Positions 17,958 through 28,725 of a stretch of DNA of 64,000 nt are shown piece by piece. The stretch covers positions 7,536 to 71,535 of the forward strand of contig CAVRNW010000001.1 of NCBI GenBank assembly GCA_963722665.1, in the 5' to 3' direction. Numbering within the stretch: position 1 is the stretch's first letter; each line of letters opens with the position of its first letter. Source of the stretch: Site-B1 sp963722665. Lineage in GTDB: Bacteria; Bacteroidota; Bacteroidia; Flavobacteriales; Flavobacteriaceae. The position numbers were made by a program, and so were the translations under genes. The notes under the pieces are model-generated. The model worked only from the letters and a program-made list of their open reading frames with translations. It did not search any database and was not told the origin of the DNA.

Positions 17958-18698
17958 ATGAACTTCATTCGTAACATATTTAAATCCCGTCCTCGTAAGG
18001 ACGGGATTTTTTTTATTAATTTAAACAAAACACTCGGTTTTAAGCCTACCAATATCCAGTTTTATCACAAGGCTTTTACACATCGTTCCATGAATATCAG
18101 GGACAAGCATGGTAATGCCATCAATTATGAAAGATTGGAATTTTTGGGTGACGCCATGTTAGGTGCCGTAGTGGCACTGCATCTGTTTAAAGAGGTGCCT
18201 AAAGGCAACGAAGGTTATCTTACAAAAATGCGATCTAAAATTGTAAGTAGAGAACATCTTAACGAATTGGGAAAGGAATTGAACTTAATAGACTTCATTG
18301 AAAGTAAAATTCCTAAAAACAGTTTTGGAGATAATGTTCATGGTAATCTTTTTGAAGCTTTAATTGGGGCAATATTTTTAGACAAAGGCTATGCGCAATG
18401 TGAGAAATTTATATTTAAAACGGTTATAATACCACACGTAGATATTGAATTATTGGAGGGAAAAGTAATAAGCTATAAAAGCCTGCTAATTGAATGGTGT
18501 CAAAAAGAGAAGAAGACGTTTTATTACGATGTTTATGAAGATTCCGGGAATGACAACCAAAAACATTTTTCAGTAAAATTATCAATAGATGATAAAGTGG
18601 TATCAAAAGCCAGAGCAACCTCAAAGAAAAAGGCTGAAGAAAAAGCATCAAAAAGAGCCTATTTCGTTTTTCAGAGAAGAATTGACAAGGACCTTTAG
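17958..18698 (+). CDS. rnc: ribonuclease III
   Basis: Cuts double-stranded RNA in rRNA maturation and mRNA turnover. The signature YERLEFLGDAMLG lies at about residues 55-67 and a second acidic catalytic segment is NLFEALIGAIFLD. A double-stranded-RNA-binding domain occupies the C-terminal 70 residues (YKSLLIEWCQ to KKAEEKASKRA). The 246-residue length is normal and the ATG at 17958 gives the usual N-terminal helices; the next Met is too far downstream. Oddly, a complete terminator-type hairpin and T-run lies within codons 9-19 and encodes SRPRKDGIFF. RNase III is known to regulate its own message in other bacteria, so a regulatory role is possible. Confidence 0.95.
   Translation: MNFIRNIFKSRPRKDGIFFINLNKTLGFKPTNIQFYHKAFTHRSMNIRDKHGNAINYERLEFLGDAMLGAVVALHLFKEVPKGNEGYLTKMRSKIVSREHLNELGKELNLIDFIESKIPKNSFGDNVHGNLFEALIGAIFLDKGYAQCEKFIFKTVIIPHVDIELLEGKVISYKSLLIEWCQKEKKTFYYDVYEDSGNDNQKHFSVKLSIDDKVVSKARATSKKKAEEKASKRAYFVFQRRIDKDL
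17982..18014 (+). terminator. Terminator-type hairpin inside the rnc coding region
   Basis: A perfect 11-bp stem (AAATCCCGTCC at 17982-17992, GGACGGGATTT at 17999-18009) with loop TCGTAA is followed by eight T. By form it is a strong intrinsic terminator for acpP-fabF, yet it is wholly within the first codons of rnc, about 25 bases past its ATG. Ribosomes on rnc would melt it, so it could act as an attenuator of rnc. Confidence 0.75.
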
Positions 18699-18818
18699 CA
18701 ACTTTGTCAATTTTTAAGATTTCTTGTAATAATCTCAAACGTTTTCGTATCAAAGAATAGCAATTTCCTTAAAATGGTATTTGTTTAATATGCTATATTT
18801 ACAAGAATATTTCAGAGA

Positions 18819-19298
18819 ATGAATAGACATAAAATTTTAATTGATGATTTTGATGAATGCGATCCCTTTGTTTTGATCGCCATTCATTCTGCTTTGGAAG
18901 ATTATCGCTTAGCTTTTATGTTGAATTATAATCTGAATTTAAAACTAAAACGAAACAAAGAAGACCTGGATTATGGCAAAGCGAAATATTCCATGTTTGA
19001 ATGGGAAGATACTAGTCAACTTATTACCTGGACTTTGGTATCTAACATATGTAAAATAGAAGAGGGGATCGAGAATTACACATCATCATTATTTAGTAAT
19101 GAAGGAAGCATCCTAAAAACATATAATTTGATTCCTGAGTATAAATCATCAAATTATATTCTTAAGATCATGCATCAAACAGATTTTTTCAGAGAGCAAG
19201 AAATAATTGATAAATTGTTATCAATTCAGCAAATAGTTACAGCATATTCGGTTCAAACCGAAAGTTTAAAGTCAAAAACCAACCTAATTTTTAACTAA
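18819..19298 (+). CDS. IPExxxVDY family protein
   Basis: A 159-residue soluble protein of unknown function found in Bacteroidota, usually beside pyk as here. The family name motif appears in altered form as IPEYKSSNY (about residues 107-115). It is otherwise rich in charged and aromatic residues, with no signal peptide or membrane helix. Its stop overlaps the pyk start, so the two are translationally coupled. A role linked to pyruvate kinase is only inferred from the pairing. Confidence 0.8.
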   Translation: MNRHKILIDDFDECDPFVLIAIHSALEDYRLAFMLNYNLNLKLKRNKEDLDYGKAKYSMFEWEDTSQLITWTLVSNICKIEEGIENYTSSLFSNEGSILKTYNLIPEYKSSNYILKIMHQTDFFREQEIIDKLLSIQQIVTAYSVQTESLKSKTNLIFN

Positions 19299-20746
19299 TG
19301 GGAACCACTAACAGAAAGAAAACAAAGATTGTAGCCACACTTGGACCGGCAACCAGTAAAAAGGAGACTCTTCTGGCAATGATGGATGAGGGTGTAAATG
19401 TATTTAGGATTAATTTTTCCCATGCAGATTATAAGGATGTTCAGGAGAAGGTCAAAATGATCAGGGAATTAAACATTGAACATGAGCATAATACTGCAAT
19501 ATTAGCGGATTTACAAGGCCCAAAACTAAGAGTGGGCGTAATGAAGGATGAAGTAGTGGTAAATGAAGGCGATGAAATTATATTTGCTACCGGCGAAAAA
19601 TTTGAAGGCACAAAAGACCGTGTTTATATGACTTATGATAGATTTCCTCAAGACGCCAAACCAGGGGAGAGAATCTTATTAGATGATGGTAAACTTATTT
19701 TTGAAGTCGTTAATACGGATAAAAAGAGTGAAGTCAAAGCAAAAGTAATACAAGGCGGTCCACTGAAATCTAAAAAAGGGGTTAACCTCCCGAACACAGA
19801 TATTTCTCAGCCTGCCCTTACAGAAAAAGATATAGAAGATGCCATTTTCGCAATTGGACTGGAAGTTGATTGGATAGCACTTTCTTTTGTTCGCCATGCT
19901 GAAGATCTTATGGAATTACAGGAAATCATTAAAAAACATAGTAAATATAAGATTCCGATTATTGCTAAAATTGAAAAACCGGAAGCTGTAAAGAATATAG
20001 ATAAAATTGTATCCTATTGTGATGGATTGATGGTTGCACGAGGAGATCTTGGTGTCGAAGTTCCGGCAGAAGAAGTGCCTTTAATTCAAAAGCAACTTGT
20101 ATTAAGAGCGAAACGAGCAAGAATCCCTGTAATCATTGCAACACAAATGATGGAATCCATGATCAATAGTTTGACACCTACAAGGGCTGAGGTTAACGAT
20201 GTCGCCAACTCTGTAATGGATGGCGCCGATGCCGTTATGTTGTCCGGAGAAACATCGGTAGGGAGTTATCCGGTACAGGTAATAGAAAGAATGTCGAGTA
20301 TTATTAAAAAGGTTGAAAATTCATCATTAATCCATGTACCTCAATTACCACCTCATATACGAACTAACAGGTATATTACTAAATCTGTTTGTTATCATGC
20401 GGCTCTTATGGCCAATGAAATGAAAGCAAAAGCCATATCAACCTTAACAAATAGTGGTTACACCGCTTTTCAAATTTCGGCATGGAGACCGGATGCACAT
20501 ATTTTGGTATTCTCTTCAAACAGAAGAATCCTTACACAGTTGAATTTACTTTGGGGAGTTAAGGCTTTCTATTATGACAAGTTTGTAAGTACTGATGAAA
20601 CTATAGAAGATGTTAATGCCTTGGCATGTAAAAAAGGGTATTTGGAGGTTGGAGACATGCTTGTCAGCTTAGCAGCAATGCCTATACAGGATAAAGGAAT
20701 GGTTAACACCTTAAGGATAACTGAAATTAGTACATGTAGCTTCTAA
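19298..20746 (+). CDS. pyk: pyruvate kinase
   Basis: Last step of glycolysis: phosphoenolpyruvate plus ADP gives pyruvate and ATP. The 482-residue protein has KIVATLGPAT near the N-terminus, the active-site segment IIAKIEKPEAV with catalytic lysine, MVARGDLGVEVP and MLSGETSVGSYP. The C-terminal domain is present and of normal length. It overlaps the upstream IPExxxVDY gene by one base and converges on dinB with a 4-base overlap. Confidence 0.96.
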   Translation: MGTTNRKKTKIVATLGPATSKKETLLAMMDEGVNVFRINFSHADYKDVQEKVKMIRELNIEHEHNTAILADLQGPKLRVGVMKDEVVVNEGDEIIFATGEKFEGTKDRVYMTYDRFPQDAKPGERILLDDGKLIFEVVNTDKKSEVKAKVIQGGPLKSKKGVNLPNTDISQPALTEKDIEDAIFAIGLEVDWIALSFVRHAEDLMELQEIIKKHSKYKIPIIAKIEKPEAVKNIDKIVSYCDGLMVARGDLGVEVPAEEVPLIQKQLVLRAKRARIPVIIATQMMESMINSLTPTRAEVNDVANSVMDGADAVMLSGETSVGSYPVQVIERMSSIIKKVENSSLIHVPQLPPHIRTNRYITKSVCYHAALMANEMKAKAISTLTNSGYTAFQISAWRPDAHILVFSSNRRILTQLNLLWGVKAFYYDKFVSTDETIEDVNALACKKGYLEVGDMLVSLAAMPIQDKGMVNTLRITEISTCSF

Positions 20747-21847
20747 AAATCGAATTCAAGCTGAACGCTAATGCTCTTCTCTTTGATTTTCTTTGATATT
20801 CTTTCAGTATTTAAATTGGAAATTGAAATACCTAATAGCCTTACAGAATTGTTTAGTTTTTCCTGATATAACAATTCTTTGGCCAGATTCAATATTAAGG
20901 CTTTGTCGTTTATAAAAAAGGGTACAGTCTTACTTCTGGTCTGTAAGGTAAAATCGCTATATTTTATTTTAAGAGTTATTGTTTTTCCCGAAACTTTACT
21001 TTTTTGAAGTCGTCTTTGAAACCTCATCTGCAATATGATCTAATTTTTCGAGCATAAAGATCTCAGAAGACAAATTATTGCTAAAAGTCCTTTCGGCAGC
21101 CAGAGATTTACGTATTCTGTTAGGTTTGACCTCACTTTCGTGAATGCCTCGAACAACATAATAATAGTATTGACCAGACTTCCCGAATTGAGCAATTAAA
21201 AATTCCAGAGATTTCTCTTTTAGGTCTTTCCCTGTGAAGATTCCAAGCTGATACATTTTTTCAGCAGTTACTTTTCCAACTCCGTAAAATTTTCTGATGT
21301 CCAATCCTTCCAAAAAAGGTATAACATCTTTAGGATTTACAGTTTTTTGACCATTAGGTTTATTGTAATCGCTTGCTACTTTGGCAACAAACTTATTAAT
21401 GGAAATACCAGCCGATGCGGTTAATCCAAGTTCATTAAAAATGCGTTCTCGTATTTCCTTCGCAATTAAAGTGGCACTTGGGTTTCCTTTTTTGTTTTCC
21501 GTTACATCAAGATAAGCCTCATCTAAGGAAAGTGGTTCGACCAAATCAGTATATTCCAGAAAAACAGACCTTATCTTTTTTGAAATTTCTCCATATCTTT
21601 CAAATCGGGGTTTAACAAAAATTAATTCCGGACACAACCTTTTTGCCTGCAAGCCACTCATAGCACTTCTGACTCCAAATTTCCTTGCTTCATAGCTTGC
21701 AGCACTAACAACACCTCGCTTTTCACTACCTCCTACAGCTACTGATTTGCCTCTTAAATCAGGATTATCCAATTGTTCAACAGAGGCATAAAATGCATCC
21801 ATATCAATATGAATAATTTTTCTAATAATTAAAGACTCAGACATCAT
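20743..21847 (-). pseudogene. dinB: DNA polymerase IV (Y-family), one frameshift
   Basis: Error-prone translesion polymerase. HIDMDAFYASVEQ carries the first catalytic Asp, followed by SAASYEARKFGVRSAM and SLDEAYLDVT with the remaining acidic residues. Helix-hairpin-helix segments (GLDIRKFYGVGKVTAEKM) and part of the little finger follow. The frame stops at 20996 and the C-terminus continues in another frame (RLQKSKVSGKTITLKIKYSD to the stop at 20743). One extra A around 21012-21016 explains the break. The start is the ATG pair at 21844/21847; a longer upstream reading is only the antisense of the next gene. It may be intact in the organism. Confidence 0.9.
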
Positions 21848-21884
21848 GTAAAAATATAATATCTTTATCAAAGAGATTATACTT

Positions 21885-22571
21885 ATGAAGAAAACAGCCA
21901 TTATAGTTGGTGCAACCGGACTTACCGGGGGCTTGTTGTTAGACAGGTTATTACAAGATGACAGATATGAAACTATTAAATTATTTAGCAGAAGGCCCTG
22001 CAAAATGGACCATACAAAAATCGAAGAACATTTGGTTGATGTTCTTGAATTAGATAAATATAGTGAGCTTTTTACGGCTGATGAGGTTTTTTGCTGTATT
22101 GGTACGACCAATTCAAAAACACCTGACAAAGATTTATATCTAAAAATCGATTACGGTATTCCGGTAACCATAGCGAAGTTATGTGTCAAAAAACATATAG
22201 AAACCTTGATGGTTATCTCGGCTATGGGAGCTAATAAAAACAGTAAGATATTCTATAACAGAACCAAAGGTAAAATGGAGGAAGCTGTTTTACAGGAAAA
22301 AATCAGGAATATGTATATACTGCAGCCTTCTTTAATTGGAGGAAACAGAGCCGAAAAAAGAACAGGAGAAAAAATAGCCAAAACTGTAATGAAGGTCGTT
22401 AATCTATTTTTAGCTGGAAGTTTAAAAAAGTATCGTTCTATTCATCCAAAAACAATTGTAAATACAATGGTTTGGCTGGCCAATAATGATTATAATTCCG
22501 GAAGAATTCCTTCTGATGAAATTCAAAAGATTTCAGATAATAAATATTCGAGACTGAACGGAAAGTTTTGA
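21885..22571 (+). CDS. NAD(P)H-binding oxidoreductase, atypical SDR (HTATIP2-like)
   Basis: A 228-residue Rossmann-fold protein. AIIVGATGLTGGLLLDRLL gives the nucleotide-binding GxxGxxG loop, CCIGTTNSKTPD follows the fourth strand, and a Tyr-Lys pair (YNRTKGKMEEAV) sits in the expected place. Related proteins bind NADPH, but the substrate is unknown. It is divergent from dinB with 37 bases between starts and ends at a strong terminator. Confidence 0.82.
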   Translation: MKKTAIIVGATGLTGGLLLDRLLQDDRYETIKLFSRRPCKMDHTKIEEHLVDVLELDKYSELFTADEVFCCIGTTNSKTPDKDLYLKIDYGIPVTIAKLCVKKHIETLMVISAMGANKNSKIFYNRTKGKMEEAVLQEKIRNMYILQPSLIGGNRAEKRTGEKIAKTVMKVVNLFLAGSLKKYRSIHPKTIVNTMVWLANNDYNSGRIPSDEIQKISDNKYSRLNGKF

Positions 22572-22600
22572 TGGCCTTCAATAATTTTTATAATAAAAAA

Positions 22601-22643
22601 GCGCAACCTCCCGATTGCCTTCGGGATTGGTTGCGCTTTTTGT
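22601..22643 (+). terminator. Intrinsic terminator after the atypical SDR
   Basis: Two-part stem: GCGCAACC / GGTTGCGC (22601-22608 and 22629-22636) with an inner CCCGA / TCGGG, followed by T5. The A-run on the left makes it usable from both sides, so it may also end the T9SS protein transcript. Confidence 0.85.
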
Positions 22644-22664
22644 TTGATCTACTGATTAATTTAT

Positions 22665-25600
22665 TTATTCTATGATCACTTTTTTATCAATAGTCTGATT
22701 GCTGTCATTAGTAAGGCTGACAATATATACACCAGAACTTAAGCTGGAAACATCTAAACCGTTGTCTAGAGTTTGACTACTTAAATTACCATAATTTCTT
22801 ATGTTTTGACCAAGCATATTAGTTAAGCTTAATTTATTGGCCTGAGTTGCCAATCCTTTAACATACAATTTGTGCTCATTGTTATTCACAAAGATCAATG
22901 TATTATCAGTATTAAAATCATTTGTATCTAAAGTTGTTGCTTTAAATACAATGTCAAAACGATCTGTATCTTCACCACTTACATCACTTGTGAAATTGTA
23001 AGCTCCTGTTCTAAGATCGAATTCAGTATTAGTCAGGTTGTCCTTAATAAATATAGCTTGATCTTCAGGGATGTTTTTAATTTCAAGTATTTCAAGAGAA
23101 TAGTTGTAGGTTCCTGTACTGTTAAATACAAGGTCTACAACCTTATCATCTGTAATAGGTGAATACGATTGAATGACCATTTTCTCATCATTTAAATAAC
23201 TATTCATATCATCATCCTGAGGATCGATGGTTCTGGAATCATAATCCATAATCGTAACCATCTGTCGTTTGTTCACTAAAACCTAAAACAAAATTTCTTT
23301 TGTTTCCATTGGAAACGGTTAATTCCAAGCGGATGATTCCCATAGAATTATTTTCACTTGTTACTGTTTGATTATCAGCATTTGAATTTCTAAAGAAAAT
23401 AGAATTGTTTGCAGGGTTACCATCGGTATCACTTTCTTTAATAAACACACGCTGACTATTATTAAACTCAATATAGCCAGTTTCTTTAATAACTTCAACA
23501 AAGAATCCTTGTGCCTACCGGAATATATTGTGAGGGTATTTTTACTAGAGCGGATACATCTGGATCAGAGGTCGTTCCATTGGTAAGCTGGACTGCCTCT
23601 ACCAGCTATATTAATGGTTCCATAACCACCTTCGTATTCTGCTAAATAATGACTTGCACCAGACCATTGTTCCCATAAGTATATTGTACCGTCAGCTATC
23701 ACTTCACCATCTACCTGTAACAGGATTATTATCAGCAATAAACTTTCTGGCATCCAATGCAGAAGGGTATGGATTACCTACTAAAGAAGTTGTCAAAGTT
23801 TCATCATGCAAACTTTCTTCGCCTCCATGTCTCATCTTCGAAAGCATCACTTACATCTCTTGCCTCGACTAAAATAACACCATTGTTAGGTTTGCCAACA
23901 AACGTGTATTGCTGTTCATCAGCAGGATCACTTGAACTATGGATACCTTTTTGTGTATAACCAACTCCAGGCGCAATCACAGTATCTTCTGTTATTCGCT
24001 GCCAATTGTAATAGGTTTGTCCATTTTGGAAAGTGTATAACCAGTATTGACTTATTAGTCCGTCTGCTTGATATGCAGGTGTAAAGTTAAATCCACTTAT
24101 ACCACCACCATCTTTTATGTTTTTTAGTTTATAGTTTGCTTCAGTATCATTTCCTGCAACAGGAGAACTCCAGTAGTTGTACCAATAGTAATTTAAATTT
24201 CCTTCTTGTCTTCGCAATAGTTTTCCAGTTGGACCTGTTACTAATTCACTATTAACTGTCTGAACTAGTTGCGAATCATCTTGCAGATCGATAGTTCCGT
24301 TAAGACCTAGGTACCATCCGTTCTGAAGTTGAAAGTCTTGGTCAATCTTGATCTTCGAGTCCAATGGTTAACTTTGCACCGTCTTCTATTAATAAACCAT
24401 AAGATTTTATATCAGCATCATGATCAACTAGATGACCTTCATTAATTCGGAAAATAGCCCAGTCTTTAATTGAAGGATCTGTAATATCCCAAACATCTCC
24501 ATTTTTCCATACAGCCACATCACTCCAATCACCATTACCTTTTGTTTCATAAGGAATCGGTGATGTTTGTTCCTGAATACTATTTATATTATATAAAGTC
24601 GCATTTCTGTCATAGCTAGAAGCATCAAACGTTTGACCTCCTGTAATAACATTCATATTATAATAAGCTTGAAGGTTTCCCCAAGGAATAGTTGTTCCGT
24701 TGTCAAAGTTTGTGATATCTCTTGGCACAACAGTTCCTTTAACGAAATTACCAGTAGTATTTTGTTCAATTTCCTGGAATACCATTTGTTGCAGTTGGTC
24801 TTCTGTTAGTGCAACATCAAACACACGAACTTCATCAATAGATCCTTTAAAGATATTCAGAATCTGTTAAGGAATTTTTACCTATAGTCAATTTGTCACC
24901 ACTATTTGAACTTAATAAGCCCGAAATGGATTCGCTTGATTCTCTAGCGCCATTAACATATATTACCAGTCCATTTGATTGATCATAAACGGCTGCTACA
25001 TGAATCCATTTATTCAAAATCTAAAGTCGTTTGAAAGGGAATAAGAATCTCCATTAAGCCCTACTTCTAATTCATTGACATCATCAACAAACATATTAAA
25101 ATTATCTTGCCCAGCAACAAATCCATCTAGTCCTCAAAATTAGGGTCAGATAACTTGATCCATGCCATAATTGAGGCAGCAGAATTACCATTCAGTATTT
25201 GTGCACTATCCAAATAGTCATCTATACCGTCAAAATCTATTGTAGCAGCACCAAATGAGACTGCATCACGATAATCAACATCACCACCATCATTCACGTC
25301 ACCATCCGTATCTGGTAAATCGGTTGTGGGATTATTGATTTCATCATTAACATCTAGAGGGTCAATTCTGTAATGGTCTGTCGCCTTCAAATGCATCATC
25401 TAATCCATCACCATCAGTATCTGTTCCTAAATTTGCAGGCGTATAATCGATTCCATTTTCATCTATATCCGGAGTTCCATCATTATCAGATCGGTATCAA
25501 GAAAATCAAATATTCCGTCACCATCTGTGTCTAGTATAACAAGACCAGAACCATATGCAGTATCAACACCATATCCATTTTCATTTTCAGGATCATAACT

Positions 25601-26934
25601 TATGTTTCCACTCGGTAGGAGTGTACCCTAAAGTTGGTCTGAGCTTCTACATTATCAGGAATACCATCATTATCAGAATCAATGTCTACTTCATTATTAA
25701 TGACCATCACCATCGGTATCTTCTCCAGTTAAAATTGTTAAGGTTGGTGCTTTATAATCAAAAATATCACATTGAGTAAATGACATTGAATACAGTCGTG
25801 TTTCAGCTTAGTACTTGCAACATCTCTTTTCAAGCTGCATACTTATGTCAAAATAATCATTTTCGTCAACTTCATCATGGCATCCAGTTTAAACTGGAAA
25901 TAAGATCTTAAAATAGTTTCAGTAGAAAATCCACCATAAGTAACTGTTCCAGCTGTAATTCCCACACTGCCATCCCCATAATCGTCTTGTGTCAACGAGG
26001 TTGGATTGTCAACACCGTATGCCGAAGGATTATAATATCTTACTGATTCCTGAAATGTAGTTAGTTCCATCACAATCCCAGGTAGTTCCACCAATACTAA
26101 ATAAGGTTTGAGTAGGATTCGTGTTAGTATCATCATTTGGATCGTCGGGATCATTATCTACTAAAGTAAACCTGAATGTTATACCAGGCACCAAAGTAGG
26201 GTCTCCAGTATTATTAAAATTAATAAGTGTTTGTAACGATGTGTCAACATTTACATCGTCATTATCTAGGTCAATTAGGGTTGCATTATCTAGTTTCAAT
26301 AATTTTAACCAATACATCATAACCTTCAGTTGCATTCGAAAATCTATAAACAGCTCCTACCTGTCCAGCAACTCCACTTTCTGGCAGTGGTGATCAGAAT
26401 TACCATCAGTGCCACTTAAAAATACTAAGTGCAGGAACCTGGCAATTAAATTCATCAGTATTTAATCCTTCTAGCCGTATCCAGAATACCATCATTATCG
26501 TCATCCTGATCCACAAAATCAATTACACCATCTTGATCCGTATCAGGAAAATCACAGTTTATATCACTATTCACATCAAAATCATATGTTCCGGAACCAG
26601 TAACGGTTAATTCAGATTGATCTGCAACAAATACTACTGCATCACCATCCCAACTAGCAGCCTGAGGCAATTAAATAATACTTTCCAGTAGAGACCTGTT
26701 TCTGTATCCTTTGCTAAACAGCCTAAATCATAAGTAGCTGTAAAAACATCTAAACCGGAAGAATTGAATAGTTAGAAACGAATTATTTGCTTGGTCAAAT
26801 ACTTCTATTTCATTTTGAGCGGCATTATCTAGCCAATTAACGGTTATTTTAACTCGGTTAGTTTGAGCAAAAATAAAACTGCCTGATATTAATGCAATTA
26901 ACAACAGCAGTTTGCTTGAGTAGTTTTTTTTCAT
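22665..26934 (-). pseudogene. Large T9SS-secreted surface protein with TSP3-like and LamG-like domains, multiply frameshifted
   Basis: Would be about 1,420 residues if intact. In order: signal peptide ending SGSFIFAQ; aspartate-rich calcium-binding repeats (DTDQDGVIDFVDQDDDNDG and similar); a conserved region with SNATEGYDVLVKI; more TSP3-like repeats near 25400-25560; a LamG/concanavalin-like domain (DFDGIDDYLDSAQ to GSIDEVRVFDVAL); a region rich in W, Y and N; and a C-terminal type A sorting domain (LGQNIRN, SLSSGVYIVSL, KKVIIE). At least fifteen frame changes of one or two bases are needed to read it through, in both directions. The pieces are otherwise well conserved, with few nonsense codons in the correct frames. 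Either a decaying adhesin gene or a badly assembled stretch. Confidence 0.85.
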
Positions 26935-27195
26935 AGTATTAGGACATTTAATGGAAAAAAAACAGACCTCATATCTGCTAATTTTCCTTGTTATTAAATC
27001 ATTTCTTCAATTAATAGCAGAACTAAAGTACTTTAAAACCAGTAGCTTAATTAATTTATTCGATTAATTATGAGCTATTCTCGTTGAAATGCCGGATAAA
27101 AGTTAAAATGTAAAGAAAACAGGATAAGATTATTCTTTTTGGTAAGGAGAGATAAGTAGTATAAAAAATAATGGATTTTTGACTAAAATAGCAGG

Positions 27196-27498
27196 CTATT
27201 TATTATAGGAATATTCGCGTTCAACCTTGCAAATTCTAACATGATAACTGCTGTACCATTTTTCTTTTCCATTTTTCTGTGCGACCTGATGATCTAAATT
27301 TTGCTTCCAGTTATTAATAGCCTCTAAACTTTCCCAGTAGCTTATTGTAATACCAAGTTCATTTCGGGCACTGTCCATACCTAAAAACCCAGGTTGTTGT
27401 TTGGCCATCTCTTCCATTTGTCGGGATGTTTCAATATAGCCATTTTCTACTTCAGTTCTCAAAGAAGTGAATATGACAGCGTAATAAGGATTCTTCAT
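27196..27498 (-). CDS. antibiotic biosynthesis monooxygenase (ABM) domain protein
   Basis: About 100 residues forming one ferredoxin-like ABM domain, with the typical PGFLGMDSARNELGITISYW core and a WKQNLDHQVAQ helix. Family members include small heme- or quinone-related oxygenases and many proteins of unknown role. I start at the ATG at 27498 (MKNPYYAVIF), 7 bases after the peptidase stop. An earlier in-frame start would lie inside that gene. It is probably co-transcribed with the isoaspartyl peptidase. Confidence 0.78.
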   Translation of the reverse strand: MKNPYYAVIFTSLRTEVENGYIETSRQMEEMAKQQPGFLGMDSARNELGITISYWESLEAINNWKQNLDHQVAQKNGKEKWYSSYHVRICKVEREYSYNK

Positions 27499-27505
27499 AA
27501 CAAGA

Positions 27506-28601
27506 TCATTCTTTATAAATGGCAATTTGCAAGTTATCTTTGTTTGTCATACTTGCACGATACATTCCTGCTGTATTGAATTCCAAAGCTATATTTCCTT
27601 TTTTATCAACTGCAATAATGCCTCCATCTCCTCCCAGTTCCGGGACCTTTTTCTGTATCACTTCCTTAGCAGCCTCATCCAGGCTAAGGCCTTTATATTC
27701 CATTAAAGCCGAAATGTCATGAGCCACCATAGCTCTTATAAAATATTCACCCCAACCGGTGCTTGATACTGCACAAGTTTTATTGTTCGCATAAGTTCCG
27801 GCACCAATTATGGGCGCATCACCAATACGTCCCCAGCGTTTATTGGTCATTCCGCCAGTAGAGGTGCCTGCAGCAAGATCTCCGTTTTTGTCTAAAGCCA
27901 CACAGCCAACCGTCCCAAATTTATAGTTCTTGATTTCAGGATCATAAAAAGCTGATTTTTCATTGTTTCCGATCTTAATTTTTTCGAATTCCTTCGCCCG
28001 ATTCAAGGATCTCATTCTGTTTTCAGTATAAAAATAGGATGGATCAACAATTTCAAGGTTTTGTTGTTTTGCAAACTGTTCTGCTCCTTCGCCTGACAGC
28101 ATTACGTGGGGCGATCTTTCCATAATTGCTCGAGCCAGACTTATTGGGTTTTTAACGGTTTTTGTCCCGGCTGATGCTCCTGCATTGAGATTTGATCCAT
28201 CCATAATTGAAGCGTCTAGCTCATTAGTTCCGGCATTTGTAAAAACAGCCCCTTTTCCGGCATTGAATAAAGGAGAATCTTCTAAAACATTAATTGTTTT
28301 TTCCACAGCGTCAAGACTTGTTCCACCTTGGTTTAAAATGGTAAATCCAACACGAATCGCTTCCTCAAGTTTAGCTTTGTAAGCGGCCTCTTTTTCCGGA
28401 GACATATTATTCTTTAAGATTGTTCCGGCACCACCATGTATGGCAATAGCAAATTCATGATTATTATTTTCTAAAGTGGGAGGAGGAGGAGGAGGTAACT
28501 TCTATTTCATTTTCTTTGATTTCTGAATCAATAAGCTTCCCTTCATTTTTACAATTAACTAATAAAGTAATACTAACAACAAAAAAGATAATTTTTTTCA
28601 T
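27506..28601 (-). pseudogene. isoaspartyl peptidase/L-asparaginase lipoprotein, one frameshift
   Basis: Ntn-hydrolase (plant-type asparaginase) that removes isoaspartyl residues. The nucleophile is the Thr of KFGTVGCVAL, exposed by autocleavage after Gly; TSTGGMTNKRWGRIGDAP and GAGTYANN complete the active site. The true start is the ATG at 28601: a lipoprotein signal (FFVVSITLLVNC), then a proline linker and EFAIAIHGGAGTIL. The frame breaks at the start of an AGG/CCT repeat (28481-28495), after which the mature enzyme runs intact. As read, a start at 28405 would lack the essential first strand. A one-base indel next to the repeat explains it. Confidence 0.87.
28478..28495. repeat. Triplet microsatellite encoding a proline linker
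   Basis: Five AGG units preceded by a G-run (CCT on the coding strand). It encodes PPPPP between the lipobox region and the enzyme domain of the isoaspartyl peptidase, and the frameshift lies at its coding-strand start. Whole-triplet slippage would not shift the frame, so the break needs a separate indel. Confidence 0.7.
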
Positions 28602-28682
28602 GATAATTATTGGATAAATTCAGTGTACTAAAGTTAGTATATTTTAAGAATGAAGTAATCTGTAAAAGCAACTTTTTATCAG

Positions 28683-28690
28683 TATCTTTG
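28683..28690 (+). promoter_or_regulatory. -7 box for the ALDH7 gene
   Basis: TATCTTTG matches TAnnTTTG, 36 bases upstream of the start codon. No clear TTG lies at -33. Confidence 0.45.
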
Positions 28691-28725
28691 CATATTATTT
28701 AATAATTCGTAAAATACAATTAAAA

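Noticed and set aside
21848..22129. N-terminal extension of dinB by about 94 codons
   Set aside because: It is antisense to the atypical SDR gene and lacks similarity to polymerase IV, which starts at the ATG pair 21844/21847.
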